From positions 1-53,096 of the forward strand of contig JAAYJV010000076.1 of the NCBI GenBank assembly GCA_012522755.1: 53,096 nucleotides of DNA. Reading direction: 5' to 3'. Under the pieces are notes generated by a model. It was not told where the DNA came from, ran no database searches, and saw only the letters and a program-made list of their open reading frames with translations. The position numbers and the translations under genes were made by a program. Of the stretch, positions 41,579 through 50,074 are shown one piece after another; position 1 is the first letter of the stretch; each line of letters begins with the position of its first letter. This stretch comes from Candidatus Hydrogenedens sp. (lineage in GTDB: Bacteria; Hydrogenedentota; Hydrogenedentia; Hydrogenedentales; CAITNO01).

Positions 41579-41608
41579 ACAATATCAAAAATAAGGCGCT
41601 TTTGTCAA
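41579..41608 (-). promoter_or_regulatory. Promoter of the infC operon
   Basis: Consensus TTGACA, an 18-base spacer, then TATTGT. Transcription would start near 41572 and give a leader of about 225 bases containing the attenuator. Confidence 0.7.
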
Positions 41609-41749
41609 ATCCCTGTCATAAATCACCTGACAAGAGCTCAGCAATTTCTTTCACTGCAGAGATGCAAAGGGCCCGGAAAAGAAGAGCCGTCCACTCGCTA
41701 CATTGACCCGCATCATCACTCGGCCTGTATACCCTCGCGGCTTTTCCTT

Positions 41750-41778
41750 TTGACTTGTATCCTGCACAAAGATACAAT
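41750..41778 (+). promoter_or_regulatory. Promoter of the dsrE-methyltransferase pair
   Basis: TTGACT, a 17-base spacer, then TACAAT. Both hexamers match five of six consensus bases. It lies about 55 bases ahead of the DsrE-like start and is divergent from the infC promoter. The rest of this 486-base spacer holds no other gene. Confidence 0.7.
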
Positions 41779-41832
41779 TCATAGCACAAGCAGCCGATCC
41801 CTCTGTCTCCGCATAGATGAAAGGAAAACACC

Positions 41833-42153
41833 ATGAAACTGGGACTCGTCATTACACAAACAGATCCTGAAACGGTTTTCAACGGACTGAGGCTCGCTCT
41901 TTACAGCCTGGAACAGGGCGACCAGGTAAAAATTTTTCTTTCCGGGCGTGGCGTGGAGATAGACCAGATTGAAGATGAGCGTTTCAACGTAAAAGCGCTG
42001 GCGCAACAGCTTCTGGACGGTGGTGCGGAGTTTCTCGCCTGTGGCACCTGCCTGCAAATCAGAAATTCTGAAGGTTCGGAAATATGTCCCCTCTCCACCC
42101 TGAAAGACCATTATGAACTTGTGCGGGACTCAGACAGACTCGTTACCATCTGA
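41833..42153 (+). CDS. DsrE/DsrF-like sulfur-relay family protein
   Basis: A 106-residue cytoplasmic protein of the DsrE-like fold. It starts MKLGLVITQTDPETVFNGLRL, contains VKIFLSGRGVEIDQI and the cysteine pair in LACGTCLQIRN, where conserved DsrE proteins carry a reactive cysteine, and a third Cys in EICPLSTL. Members bind or pass sulfur, but many small stand-alone versions have no known function. The ATG has AAGGA 7 bases ahead. It lies 29 bases before the methyltransferase gene and probably shares its transcript. Confidence 0.82.
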   Translation: MKLGLVITQTDPETVFNGLRLALYSLEQGDQVKIFLSGRGVEIDQIEDERFNVKALAQQLLDGGAEFLACGTCLQIRNSEGSEICPLSTLKDHYELVRDSDRLVTI

Positions 42154-42182
42154 ATGAAGTGAAAAAGTGTTTGAGGCGATTT

Positions 42183-42830
42183 ATGTCTTTTGATGCGCTC
42201 GCTGAACAATATGACGCCTGGTACGATACGCCAAAAGGAAGAGCCGCTTTCCGGGAAGAACTGCTGTGCCTCAAAAAATTGAAAGGAAAGACCGGGGCCC
42301 CTTGGCTGGAAGCGGGCGCCGGTACAGGCCGTTTTTCTGAAGCTCTCGGCATTTCCATCGGCCTGGACCCTTCCATGGAAATGCTGCATCTGGCCCGGAA
42401 AAGGAATCGCCTCATCTGTCAGGGAAAAGGAGAAGCCCAGCCTTTTCCTTCCTGCACCTTCCATGGAGTGCTCATCAACTGCGCCTTGTGTTTTATGCAA
42501 CACCCACAAGCAGCACTGCAGGAAAGCAAGCGCGTTCTGGTACCCGGCGGAAAGCTTCTGCTGGGAATGGTTCCCCCTGAAAGTCTCTGGGGACAGCGTT
42601 GGGAAAAGGCCGCCCGGGAAGGCCATCCTCTCTACTCTCAGGTGACTTTTCGCAGTACCGCCGAAACCATCGTACTGGTGGAAGACTGTGGATTCAGACT
42701 GCGCAATGCCTTGAGTGCCCTCTTCCGGGATCCAGCGACACTCCCGACGGAAAGCAAACCGGACATACGCCCGGGCATAAATACCGAAGGAGGTTTTATC
42801 GCTCTTTCCTTTGAAAAACTTGCCTCATGA
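42183..42830 (+). CDS. Class I SAM-dependent methyltransferase
   Basis: A 215-residue cytoplasmic enzyme of the methyltransferase-11 type. SAM-binding motif I WLEAGAGTGRFSEAL at about residues 44-58, acidic motif II at IGLDPSMEMLHLA, and motif IV/post-I VLINCALCFMQHP, then VLVPGGKLLLGMV. The target is not apparent. Start at ATG 42183 (GAGG 6 bases ahead); a GTG eight codons upstream is possible. The last bases lie 11 from the convergent membrane-protein stop. Confidence 0.85.
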   Translation: MSFDALAEQYDAWYDTPKGRAAFREELLCLKKLKGKTGAPWLEAGAGTGRFSEALGISIGLDPSMEMLHLARKRNRLICQGKGEAQPFPSCTFHGVLINCALCFMQHPQAALQESKRVLVPGGKLLLGMVPPESLWGQRWEKAAREGHPLYSQVTFRSTAETIVLVEDCGFRLRNALSALFRDPATLPTESKPDIRPGINTEGGFIALSFEKLAS

Positions 42831-42841
42831 ACACCCTGCTC

Positions 42842-44275
42842 TCATGAAGATTCCAGAAGACTTTCTTCCACAGGATCTTCCCTGTACAGCCTGAAAATAT
42901 ACACCGTCGTTGCGAAGGTTGATACCGTAAAGATTGTAAATATGGGGATAATGGCGGGATTATTTCTCCAGAAGTCAGAGAATTGATAGCCTGTCTCAGC
43001 CGTGGCCAGAAGCCAGCTTTTGATGCCGAAAGTTCTCAGACAGGCCAGGCCATAACAGACCCACACAACAAAGAGATAGAACCGGAAAATCTGGCGGCGG
43101 GAGCGTCCTATGAGATAGACGCAAAGCCCGACCAATGCGGTACCGATGACCAGGATGGCGGCCTGGGTGGTCATCGAAAAATCCGTCATGTTCAAGGCGG
43201 CGGGTTTTGTTCTGTTGAAGTCGTAGATGGTATGGAAGATGGTCAAGGTAAGAGCCACCTGCCAGCTGAGAGCCTGTGAGCGCATCCCCAGCAGAAGACA
43301 GATAGAGCCCAGAAAAACAAAGCTGTAAGCAAAGCGCATGACATCACGCAGATACCAGGCATTCCCTTCCGTGGCGATGGTATCCAGGATCGGGAAGAGC
43401 ATGAAGAAAAGGATCACCGTGGGCACGAGAACAAGCAGATCTGTCAAACCTTTGTCTTTTCCGGTGAAGATCGGCTTTTCACCTGTCAGCTCATTGCGGT
43501 AATACCAGGCGCAGCTGCCGAAGAAGGCACCCAGTAAAAAGCCGAAGAAAAATTCCATGGCCTTCCACCAGCCGCACCAGGCCTGGGGCAGAGGCAGAGA
43601 GGGGCCGTAGACGAGAAAGAGGGTGCCGCCGCCAAATCCCAGGGCACCACCCGCAAATCCCCAGAGTGCAAAGCGCAGCGGCATGGAACCGTCTTTTTCG
43701 CGGGCACCCCCACGGAGTACAACCAGAAAAACCAGGGCTGCGAGCAGGAGACCGGCCCAGGATTCATCACGGGGATTTTCGGGATCAGAAAAATAAATCA
43801 GCTGCGGTTCGTTGATGAGTTTCCAACCGATATAAGCGGCAACAGGAAGGAGCAGGCTGGCGAGAACCAGTCGTTTGCGTTCAAAGCGCCCCGCTGTGAG
43901 ACCCGCGCCCAGCAATGCCCCTCCGAGCAGGCCCCAGACACCGCCTTTGACTGTCACGCCGAGCATGCCCCAGAAAAAAGTGTCGCTTCCTTTGGCAAGA
44001 CCCAGTGTCTGGCCATAGGTCATCTCGCCGCCGAAGGCCAGTCCCACAGTTCCGAAGAGCGCCAGTTGACAGGCCAGTGCCACATCATGACGGAGCAGAA
44101 TGCTGAGGGTCAGTGCCAGAAAGACACCCGGGATCAGGGCTGCAAAAGGACCGCCGCCGATAAAACCGCGCAGGCCCCAGCCGAGCAGTATGGCTGTGGC
44201 TGGAAATAAAATAAAACTGGTCATGGAACAGGATGCAGAACAGTCCTTCCGGCTCTGGCAATCTGTTGTGGTCAT
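42842..44275 (-). CDS. Polytopic membrane protein of unknown function
   Basis: A 477-residue integral membrane protein with about 12-13 hydrophobic helices and Gly-rich segments (GLLGGALLGAGLTAG and FAGGALGFGGGTLFLVYG). A short Cys-containing N-terminal tail (CQSRKDCSASC) precedes the first helix, which could bind a metal or form disulfides, but this is speculation. I recognise no family. AAGGA lies 8 bases before the ATG. It follows the MtaA/UroD-like gene by 30 bases on the same strand, so the two are probably co-transcribed and may work together. A role with a corrinoid or methyl carrier would be pure inference. Confidence 0.75.
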   Translation of the reverse strand: MTTTDCQSRKDCSASCSMTSFILFPATAILLGWGLRGFIGGGPFAALIPGVFLALTLSILLRHDVALACQLALFGTVGLAFGGEMTYGQTLGLAKGSDTFFWGMLGVTVKGGVWGLLGGALLGAGLTAGRFERKRLVLASLLLPVAAYIGWKLINEPQLIYFSDPENPRDESWAGLLLAALVFLVVLRGGAREKDGSMPLRFALWGFAGGALGFGGGTLFLVYGPSLPLPQAWCGWWKAMEFFFGFLLGAFFGSCAWYYRNELTGEKPIFTGKDKGLTDLLVLVPTVILFFMLFPILDTIATEGNAWYLRDVMRFAYSFVFLGSICLLLGMRSQALSWQVALTLTIFHTIYDFNRTKPAALNMTDFSMTTQAAILVIGTALVGLCVYLIGRSRRQIFRFYLFVVWVCYGLACLRTFGIKSWLLATAETGYQFSDFWRNNPAIIPIFTIFTVSTFATTVYIFRLYREDPVEESLLESS

Positions 44276-44305
44276 GGAGTCATTCCTTGTTCTGTTGTCA
44301 CTTCT

Positions 44306-45322
44306 TCAGTCTGCTGAATATTCTTCTGATATCTCACGGAAGAGATGTACGTTTTCATGGGGCATATCGCGGACAAGCTCACAACCGGCCGCAAGAATAT
44401 AGCGGGGAGCACCGTCGGCAATACAGCTGTGGAGGCACTGAATCACTTCTTCCCGACTCCCATTGCAAAAGACGCTGACGGGATCTCCATTGCCCGAAAG
44501 AACCTGATCATCACCCATGGCACTGCGGGCAGCCGCCAGAGGCGACATCCAGTCCAGATCGACTATATCACAGCCCAGCGTGGCCATGCCGCTCACAAGA
44601 GCACTGGTGTTGCCGCAGATATGAAGCCGGACCCGACCGCCCAGAGCGTGTATACCATCCACCAGCCGCTTTTCATAAGGCAACACGACACTCTCATAGA
44701 GCTGAGGCCCCACGAGAGAGGCTGCAGCATCGCCCACACCGATAATATCCGCCCCTGCTTCCAACTGTGCACGGGCGAACTCAATGCCCAGAGCCAGTGT
44801 GAATTCGAAGAGCTCTTCCACAAAAGAAGGATCCTCAAAAAAATCCATCATGAGCGCATTGATCCCCCGCAGGTCGGCCCCTTCCGCACAGGGTCCCTCC
44901 ACCCAGCCTTCAATGAGAAAGTCGTCGCCCGCCTTTTCCTTGAATAAGGCTGCTGCGCAAATACGGTCGTACATGCGTTTCCCCTCTTCGGGCCTGATAA
45001 GCTCCAGGGAGGAGAGCCGGCTTTTATCAGCGAGCAAGGCGTCATTCTCCTGGATCGCCGGAGGCTGGCTCTCATAAAAAGTCACCGCCGCCCCCAGGTC
45101 CGCCGCTTCACGGGCCGGATCGGAAATACAGGAGACATGATCGAATCCGAAGTCTTCCGCTGTTTTCAGCTGGCTGTCCACCAGCAAGCGGTGATCCGTC
45201 ACATAGTCGCCGTAGGAGATACCGGCGTAATCGGCTGCGAACATCATGGTAATGGGCATTACCGGAATCCGGTCAACAGGCTGACCTTCCATCATTTTTA
45301 TAAGTCGTTCTTTACCGGTCAT
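44306..45322 (-). CDS. UroD/MtaA-family methyltransferase-like protein
   Basis: A 338-residue TIM-barrel protein of the uroporphyrinogen decarboxylase superfamily. The start ATG at 45322 has AAGGA 8 bases ahead; the frame extends far upstream without a site. N-terminus MTGKERLIKMMEGQPVDRIP is typical. The LHICGNTSAL motif with a later Cys (LGCDIVDLDW) gives the H-x-C...C zinc site of MtaA/MtbA-type corrinoid methyltransferases rather than the arginine motif of heme-pathway HemE. So it likely transfers methyl groups between a corrinoid protein and a thiol carrier, or acts in O-demethylation. No corrinoid protein is in the window. It lies 34 bases after tamB and 30 before the unknown membrane protein. 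Confidence 0.85.
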   Translation of the reverse strand: MTGKERLIKMMEGQPVDRIPVMPITMMFAADYAGISYGDYVTDHRLLVDSQLKTAEDFGFDHVSCISDPAREAADLGAAVTFYESQPPAIQENDALLADKSRLSSLELIRPEEGKRMYDRICAAALFKEKAGDDFLIEGWVEGPCAEGADLRGINALMMDFFEDPSFVEELFEFTLALGIEFARAQLEAGADIIGVGDAAASLVGPQLYESVVLPYEKRLVDGIHALGGRVRLHICGNTSALVSGMATLGCDIVDLDWMSPLAAARSAMGDDQVLSGNGDPVSVFCNGSREEVIQCLHSCIADGAPRYILAAGCELVRDMPHENVHLFREISEEYSAD

Positions 45323-45356
45323 GACAAAATTCCTTCCTGATATGGATGCGTCCCGG

Positions 45357-48300
45357 TCAATAGTCTTTTCTCCAGAAAAGGCCCACACCGCTGCGGTCCC
45401 GGGCGTCCACATCGCCTTTGATGGACAATTGAGGCGAAAGCTCCACCTCCACGGAAATACGGCCACTGTCCGAAGCGGTTCCCTGTTCCACTTCCACATA
45501 AACGGAATCGGTGAAATATTTTCCCAGACCGACAGCGGCATCGTCAATTTTTTCACCCGTGCGCAGGTCAATACGGTCAATGCCCGAAATGGAGACATTG
45601 CCCGAGAAGAAACGAAGGCCGCCCAGATCTCTGTTGAACATGGCGGCCACACGGGCTAGCTGTATGGCCTGAACCGGCGAAATGCGGGCCAGGTCTTTAC
45701 CGAAAAGTATATGGGAGAGTATCTCGTCCTGGGGAAGAGACGGGCTGGATTCCAGTTTCATCGCAATGGTATCCAGTTCCCCTTCCAGCCGGACTGTAGC
45801 CGAGATTTCTTTGGTTTCAACCTGGGCACGCATATCCAGAGTGGGCTCCATAATACTCTTGCCCGTGAAAAGAATAGCGCTGTTGGTGAGTTCAAAGCGT
45901 TGATTCAGAAAATCCAGATTGCCACGGCGTGCAGCCACACGCCCTTCCGCACGGGGATCAGAGAGATCGCCACCCACATGAAACAGGCCGCTCCATTCCG
46001 AATCAAGAATGGGTGCGCGGGCATAAATTTTTCGAGGCATGGAACAATTGATGTCGAGGCGTATGGAAGAGGCAAGATCAGCAAAGGGGGAAGGGGCCGC
46101 CTCCTCTTCTTCTTCCTGACCCATCTCCACAATCTCCAGCCGGGTCGGTTCCCGCAGCATGAGTTGATCCGGCATGGTCGCTTCTACAGGACTGATCTCA
46201 AGCTCTCCGGAAAGAAGCATGTCTTTGAGGTTGCCCTTCAGCGAAAGAGGGCCATCCACCACAGCCGTGGCATAGGCCAGATGAACGACTTGCGCATGAT
46301 CAAGTGCAACAGTCATGGAAAGAGGAAAATTATTTTCCAGGTCGAGAAGGACGGAGCCTTCAACAGTCAGCGTACCCTGCTGCCCCGCCTGAGCACTGCA
46401 TTCGGAGATGATTAACGTATCATCGGCCGCTGTCAGGCGAAGCTGCATCCGGTGAAGATTCGTGCCCGTGCTGATATTGGTATATTGTCCATCCTGAAGA
46501 GAGGCCTCGCCGCTGATACGGGGTTCGGACAGACTTCCGTCAACAGTGAACTCGCCCGCCATCTTTCCTTCCATCGCATGAGGGATCAATGCCAGCCCTT
46601 TCAGCAAAGGCTGAAAATCCGTTTCAAAAGAAAGCTTTCCGGCCAGATCATTATCTTCGTCAAAATGCAAACGCCAGGGACGGAGACTCAGCTCCAGAGG
46701 AAAAGACAGTTCCGCCCGGGAGTTCAATCCGGGATCCAGTACAACACTGCTGTCCATCTGAAGCCGCCCATTCATGAGTGCCAGATTGATCTCAGCATTT
46801 GCCGGTGGAAGACTTCCCAGCCCCTCGTCTTCCAGAAGCGCATCTTCCACCTGAACACGGCCTTTCAACTGCGGATCCTCCCAGCAGCCGAGAAGACTGA
46901 GCTCTCCCTGTACCATACCGCTTGCAGCAGGAAAACCCGCTGTCTCCAGAAGGGACAGGGGCAATGCCGACAGCGTCAGTGAGGCACGGATCTCATCGCT
47001 TCCGGCCAGAGCCTCGGCCTGAATGCAGCCATTCGTTGATTCGAGTCGGAGAGGACTGAGCGAAAACTCCGGAGGGGACCAGATGATCTGTGCGTTTTCT
47101 TTCAAGCTGAAGAGGGAAGCTCCCGCACCTGCAGTCAGAGTCGTGAGGAGCCCTTTTCCTTCTTTCACGGAGAGTTCACTTGCCAGGTTCACTGTGAGCG
47201 GAGAAACTTCTTCCTGTTCAGAAGACTCGTTCACCTGGAGCTGAAATGTGGCCAGTGCGAGATCGCCAGCCACTTCGCCCCGGAGACTGTTCAGCTTCAC
47301 CTGGCCGAGGGTGAGACTTTCCATCTCCAGACTTGCCCGGCCGGAGGGGTTCTGATCAAGTCCTTCCGCTCTGGCTTTCAAAGACACGGTGCCTCCCTGA
47401 AATGCACCCGCTTGCAAATCATGACAATGCAGATGACTCTCCAGTTTTTTGTCCGCCAGAGTCAAGGCTCCTTCTCCGCTTCCGGACAAGGGAAAATCAA
47501 TCAGCGCCCCGATCTGTGCGAGATTCGGCGCTTTCACTTGCCCTTGTAGGGTTGTGTCATATACAGCAAAGGGAATCACGCCGCTCAGTGTCGCTTCATT
47601 GGTACCGTCCTTCAGGGAAAAAGAGTTTAGCGTGAAGCTGTCCTCTCCCAGAGATCCTTTCCCGGCCAGAAGCACCGGGGCGCCCTCTCCTTTCACACTT
47701 CCCAGCCATCGGAGCTCCGGTGTGCGAAGCGGACCTTCACCCAGCAGCTCCAGAGCCAGATTCAAGGGAGCGGAGTGCGACACTTTCACTGAGGAGGCAT
47801 CGACCGTTATTTCGCCCTGGAAACCTTCCAGATCACCGGTGAGCTGGGCCTTTACAGCAAGCTGGCCCGATATTTCCTGATCTACCAACTCCCCGATCCC
47901 GGAGAGCTCAGGCGCATCCAGATTGCCGGCGAAAACAAAGCTGTGATCGCTCAGGCTGTGTGTGCCTTCCAGAAGCACACGACCCAGAGCATGGCTGATT
48001 TTGCCTTCCCGGAGCGTCACGCTTTCTTCTGTGGCTTCGAGACTGATATCAAAAGAAAGCCCGTCGCTTCCAAGCCATTGGGCCAGATCGGGATCAGTGG
48101 AATCGTTTTCCCTGATCTTGCCCTGAAGGGAACTGTCCAGCTGCAAAGGCATCCAGGAAAGTTGACTCTCCACTTCGGCTGTAAAAGCCAGAGAGGGTAA
48201 GCTGACAAAGGGCGAGGTGAGTTCCAGTGTGTCGGGACACTCCACGGCCAGCTTCACTTGCCCCAGCGATTCCTTCAGTTCTATGAGTCCTTCTCCCGTC

Positions 48301-50072
48301 ACCGACGCTGTCCCGCTGCGAAGCTGAATCGCCGGACAGCTGATTGCTTCGAAGCCCTGACCTTTTACAGACAGGGTCACTTGAAGATCTTCCAGGGACG
48401 ATCCTTCCTCTTCGCCGGATGAAGGCGCAGCCATATCCGTGCAGTCCAGCGAAAGCTCGCCCAGCCAGTTGCTTTCATGGACCCGGCGCCAGCTTTCGCT
48501 GAGAAGGGTAGTTTCAAGTTGCAGGGAATCGACAGCCCAATCCGCCCATCGGAGTCCATTACCCTGGAGGCTCAACCCGGCCTCGGCTCCTTCCTCTTCA
48601 GAAGAGGCGTGGAACTGGCCCCGGAAACTTCCTTCCAGCGGTATTTCCTCTCCCAGCTCGAACAAAGCCATTCCGCTGAGACTCGCCTCTCCGTTAAAGT
48701 CGAAGGCTTCAGCCTCCAGATTGACCCAGCCGGACAGAGCACTTTCCAGATCCCGGCCTGTCAGCGCAAACTTATGAAGACTGAGCCGGGCTGTTTCATT
48801 ATCATAATGGAGATCAAAACTGGAACGGATATTTTCTTCCGCCCGAAAAGGAATTTGAGCAACAGGCAGACGACCGGGATACAAGTCCAGAGTACCGCTG
48901 AGCTTCGATTCCTCCCCTATGAGGAGTTGTCCCTTTCCTGAAAGAAAATCCCGTCCGTCCTGATCTCCGGAAAGCGTATAGTGAAGAGTCGACCCGTCGC
49001 TCTCAGCACTGATCAGCAATTCACAAGGAGCTTCCGATTCTTCAAAACTGTAATGCACGGTCACTTCGGAGCGGCCCGCCAATGCTGGAAGGGCGAGCGT
49101 GCTCTTTGCTGAAAGATTCAATTTCCCGGACTGAAGACCGGCCTCGTCCAGAGAAAATTCGCCCTGTGTATTCAATCGGCATTGGCCCTGACCCTCCAAC
49201 TTGTCGCCCAGATAAGGGACCACAGAGGCCAGGGGCGGGATTCTGGAAAGGAATGCTTTGCCTGTTCCTGAGACCAGGGTTTCCGCTTCTCCTTCCCTGA
49301 GCAACAGACTCCCCTCGGCAAGCAGCAGATCCCGGGCCTGAACAGTGATCCCCGCTTCCCAATGCTCCCTCGGCCCTTCGCCATGAAGGACGACCCGCAG
49401 AGGCGGGCTCAGATTCAACATGGCCGGCAACAGCGAAGTATCTTCCAGATGTCCTTCCAGCCGGGGTGCGTCCCCGTCATAGAAAAAAGAAATCCGGCCG
49501 TCTACGGCGTCGCTCTCCAGGCTTTCCAGGCTGAAAAAGAGTTCCGGAAGCTGCTTCCCGGCGGCCGGATGGATCTGACCTTTCAGGGAAAGAGGATGGT
49601 CACCCCCGGGCCCCGCTTCGGGAAGTTGAAGGCGGGAAAGCTCCAGGTGATCAACAGAGAGATGATAGACAAGCCTCGGGATTGTCGGGATACGCCACTT
49701 TTTCTTTTTGACCGGTGGACGCAGCATGGTCACAGATCCGATCTCGGCCCGTGTCAAACTGATCCGGCCTTTCAGAAGATCACGATACAGAGGCTCTATG
49801 AAAAGATCTTCCAGTTCAAAGCAAAGCCCTTCTTCGTCGCTGATGGCCAGCTTCCCTATGGCCAGAGATGTGTAGAGAGAACCCTTCAGCTCCCCGGCTT
49901 GCAACTCCCAACGGGTAAAACGGCTCACAAGAGCGAGGGTCGCCTGCACAGCGGCCGCACTCCCGGAACTGCTGGCCAGAGAAAACAACAGTCCCGCAAA
50001 GAGAAGCACGGGCAACAGAATGATAAGGAAGCGACGGCGGAAGCGTCGTTTTTTTTGAGGGGATGACTCCAT
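45357..50072 (-). CDS. tamB: TamB-like translocation and assembly protein
   Basis: A 1571-residue protein with one N-terminal transmembrane helix (about residues 13-32, FLIILLPVLLFAGLLFSLA) and a very long periplasmic part of repetitive beta strands, ending in the DUF490/TamB C-terminal domain: DLNCSMPRKIYAR region, NLDFLNQRFELTNSAILFTG, LSHILFGKDLARISPVQAI and a final GVGLFWRKDY. Larger than E. coli TamB (1259). TamB spans the periplasm and works with the TamA barrel, moving lipids or helping outer-membrane protein assembly. It starts 2 bases after the tamA stop, an arrangement seen in many diderms. The ATG has only a loose AGG site, so translation is likely coupled to tamA. Confidence 0.93.
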   Translation of the reverse strand: MESSPQKKRRFRRRFLIILLPVLLFAGLLFSLASSSGSAAAVQATLALVSRFTRWELQAGELKGSLYTSLAIGKLAISDEEGLCFELEDLFIEPLYRDLLKGRISLTRAEIGSVTMLRPPVKKKKWRIPTIPRLVYHLSVDHLELSRLQLPEAGPGGDHPLSLKGQIHPAAGKQLPELFFSLESLESDAVDGRISFFYDGDAPRLEGHLEDTSLLPAMLNLSPPLRVVLHGEGPREHWEAGITVQARDLLLAEGSLLLREGEAETLVSGTGKAFLSRIPPLASVVPYLGDKLEGQGQCRLNTQGEFSLDEAGLQSGKLNLSAKSTLALPALAGRSEVTVHYSFEESEAPCELLISAESDGSTLHYTLSGDQDGRDFLSGKGQLLIGEESKLSGTLDLYPGRLPVAQIPFRAEENIRSSFDLHYDNETARLSLHKFALTGRDLESALSGWVNLEAEAFDFNGEASLSGMALFELGEEIPLEGSFRGQFHASSEEEGAEAGLSLQGNGLRWADWAVDSLQLETTLLSESWRRVHESNWLGELSLDCTDMAAPSSGEEEGSSLEDLQVTLSVKGQGFEAISCPAIQLRSGTASVTGEGLIELKESLGQVKLAVECPDTLELTSPFVSLPSLAFTAEVESQLSWMPLQLDSSLQGKIRENDSTDPDLAQWLGSDGLSFDISLEATEESVTLREGKISHALGRVLLEGTHSLSDHSFVFAGNLDAPELSGIGELVDQEISGQLAVKAQLTGDLEGFQGEITVDASSVKVSHSAPLNLALELLGEGPLRTPELRWLGSVKGEGAPVLLAGKGSLGEDSFTLNSFSLKDGTNEATLSGVIPFAVYDTTLQGQVKAPNLAQIGALIDFPLSGSGEGALTLADKKLESHLHCHDLQAGAFQGGTVSLKARAEGLDQNPSGRASLEMESLTLGQVKLNSLRGEVAGDLALATFQLQVNESSEQEEVSPLTVNLASELSVKEGKGLLTTLTAGAGASLFSLKENAQIIWSPPEFSLSPLRLESTNGCIQAEALAGSDEIRASLTLSALPLSLLETAGFPAASGMVQGELSLLGCWEDPQLKGRVQVEDALLEDEGLGSLPPANAEINLALMNGRLQMDSSVVLDPGLNSRAELSFPLELSLRPWRLHFDEDNDLAGKLSFETDFQPLLKGLALIPHAMEGKMAGEFTVDGSLSEPRISGEASLQDGQYTNISTGTNLHRMQLRLTAADDTLIISECSAQAGQQGTLTVEGSVLLDLENNFPLSMTVALDHAQVVHLAYATAVVDGPLSLKGNLKDMLLSGELEISPVEATMPDQLMLREPTRLEIVEMGQEEEEEAAPSPFADLASSIRLDINCSMPRKIYARAPILDSEWSGLFHVGGDLSDPRAEGRVAARRGNLDFLNQRFELTNSAILFTGKSIMEPTLDMRAQVETKEISATVRLEGELDTIAMKLESSPSLPQDEILSHILFGKDLARISPVQAIQLARVAAMFNRDLGGLRFFSGNVSISGIDRIDLRTGEKIDDAAVGLGKYFTDSVYVEVEQGTASDSGRISVEVELSPQLSIKGDVDARDRSGVGLFWRKDY

Positions 50073-50074
50073 GA

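Noticed and set aside
44306-45652. Longer form of the MtaA-like protein starting at 45652
   Set aside because: The extra 110 residues are antisense to the end of tamB and have no similarity to the family; the ATG at 45322 has a good ribosome site.
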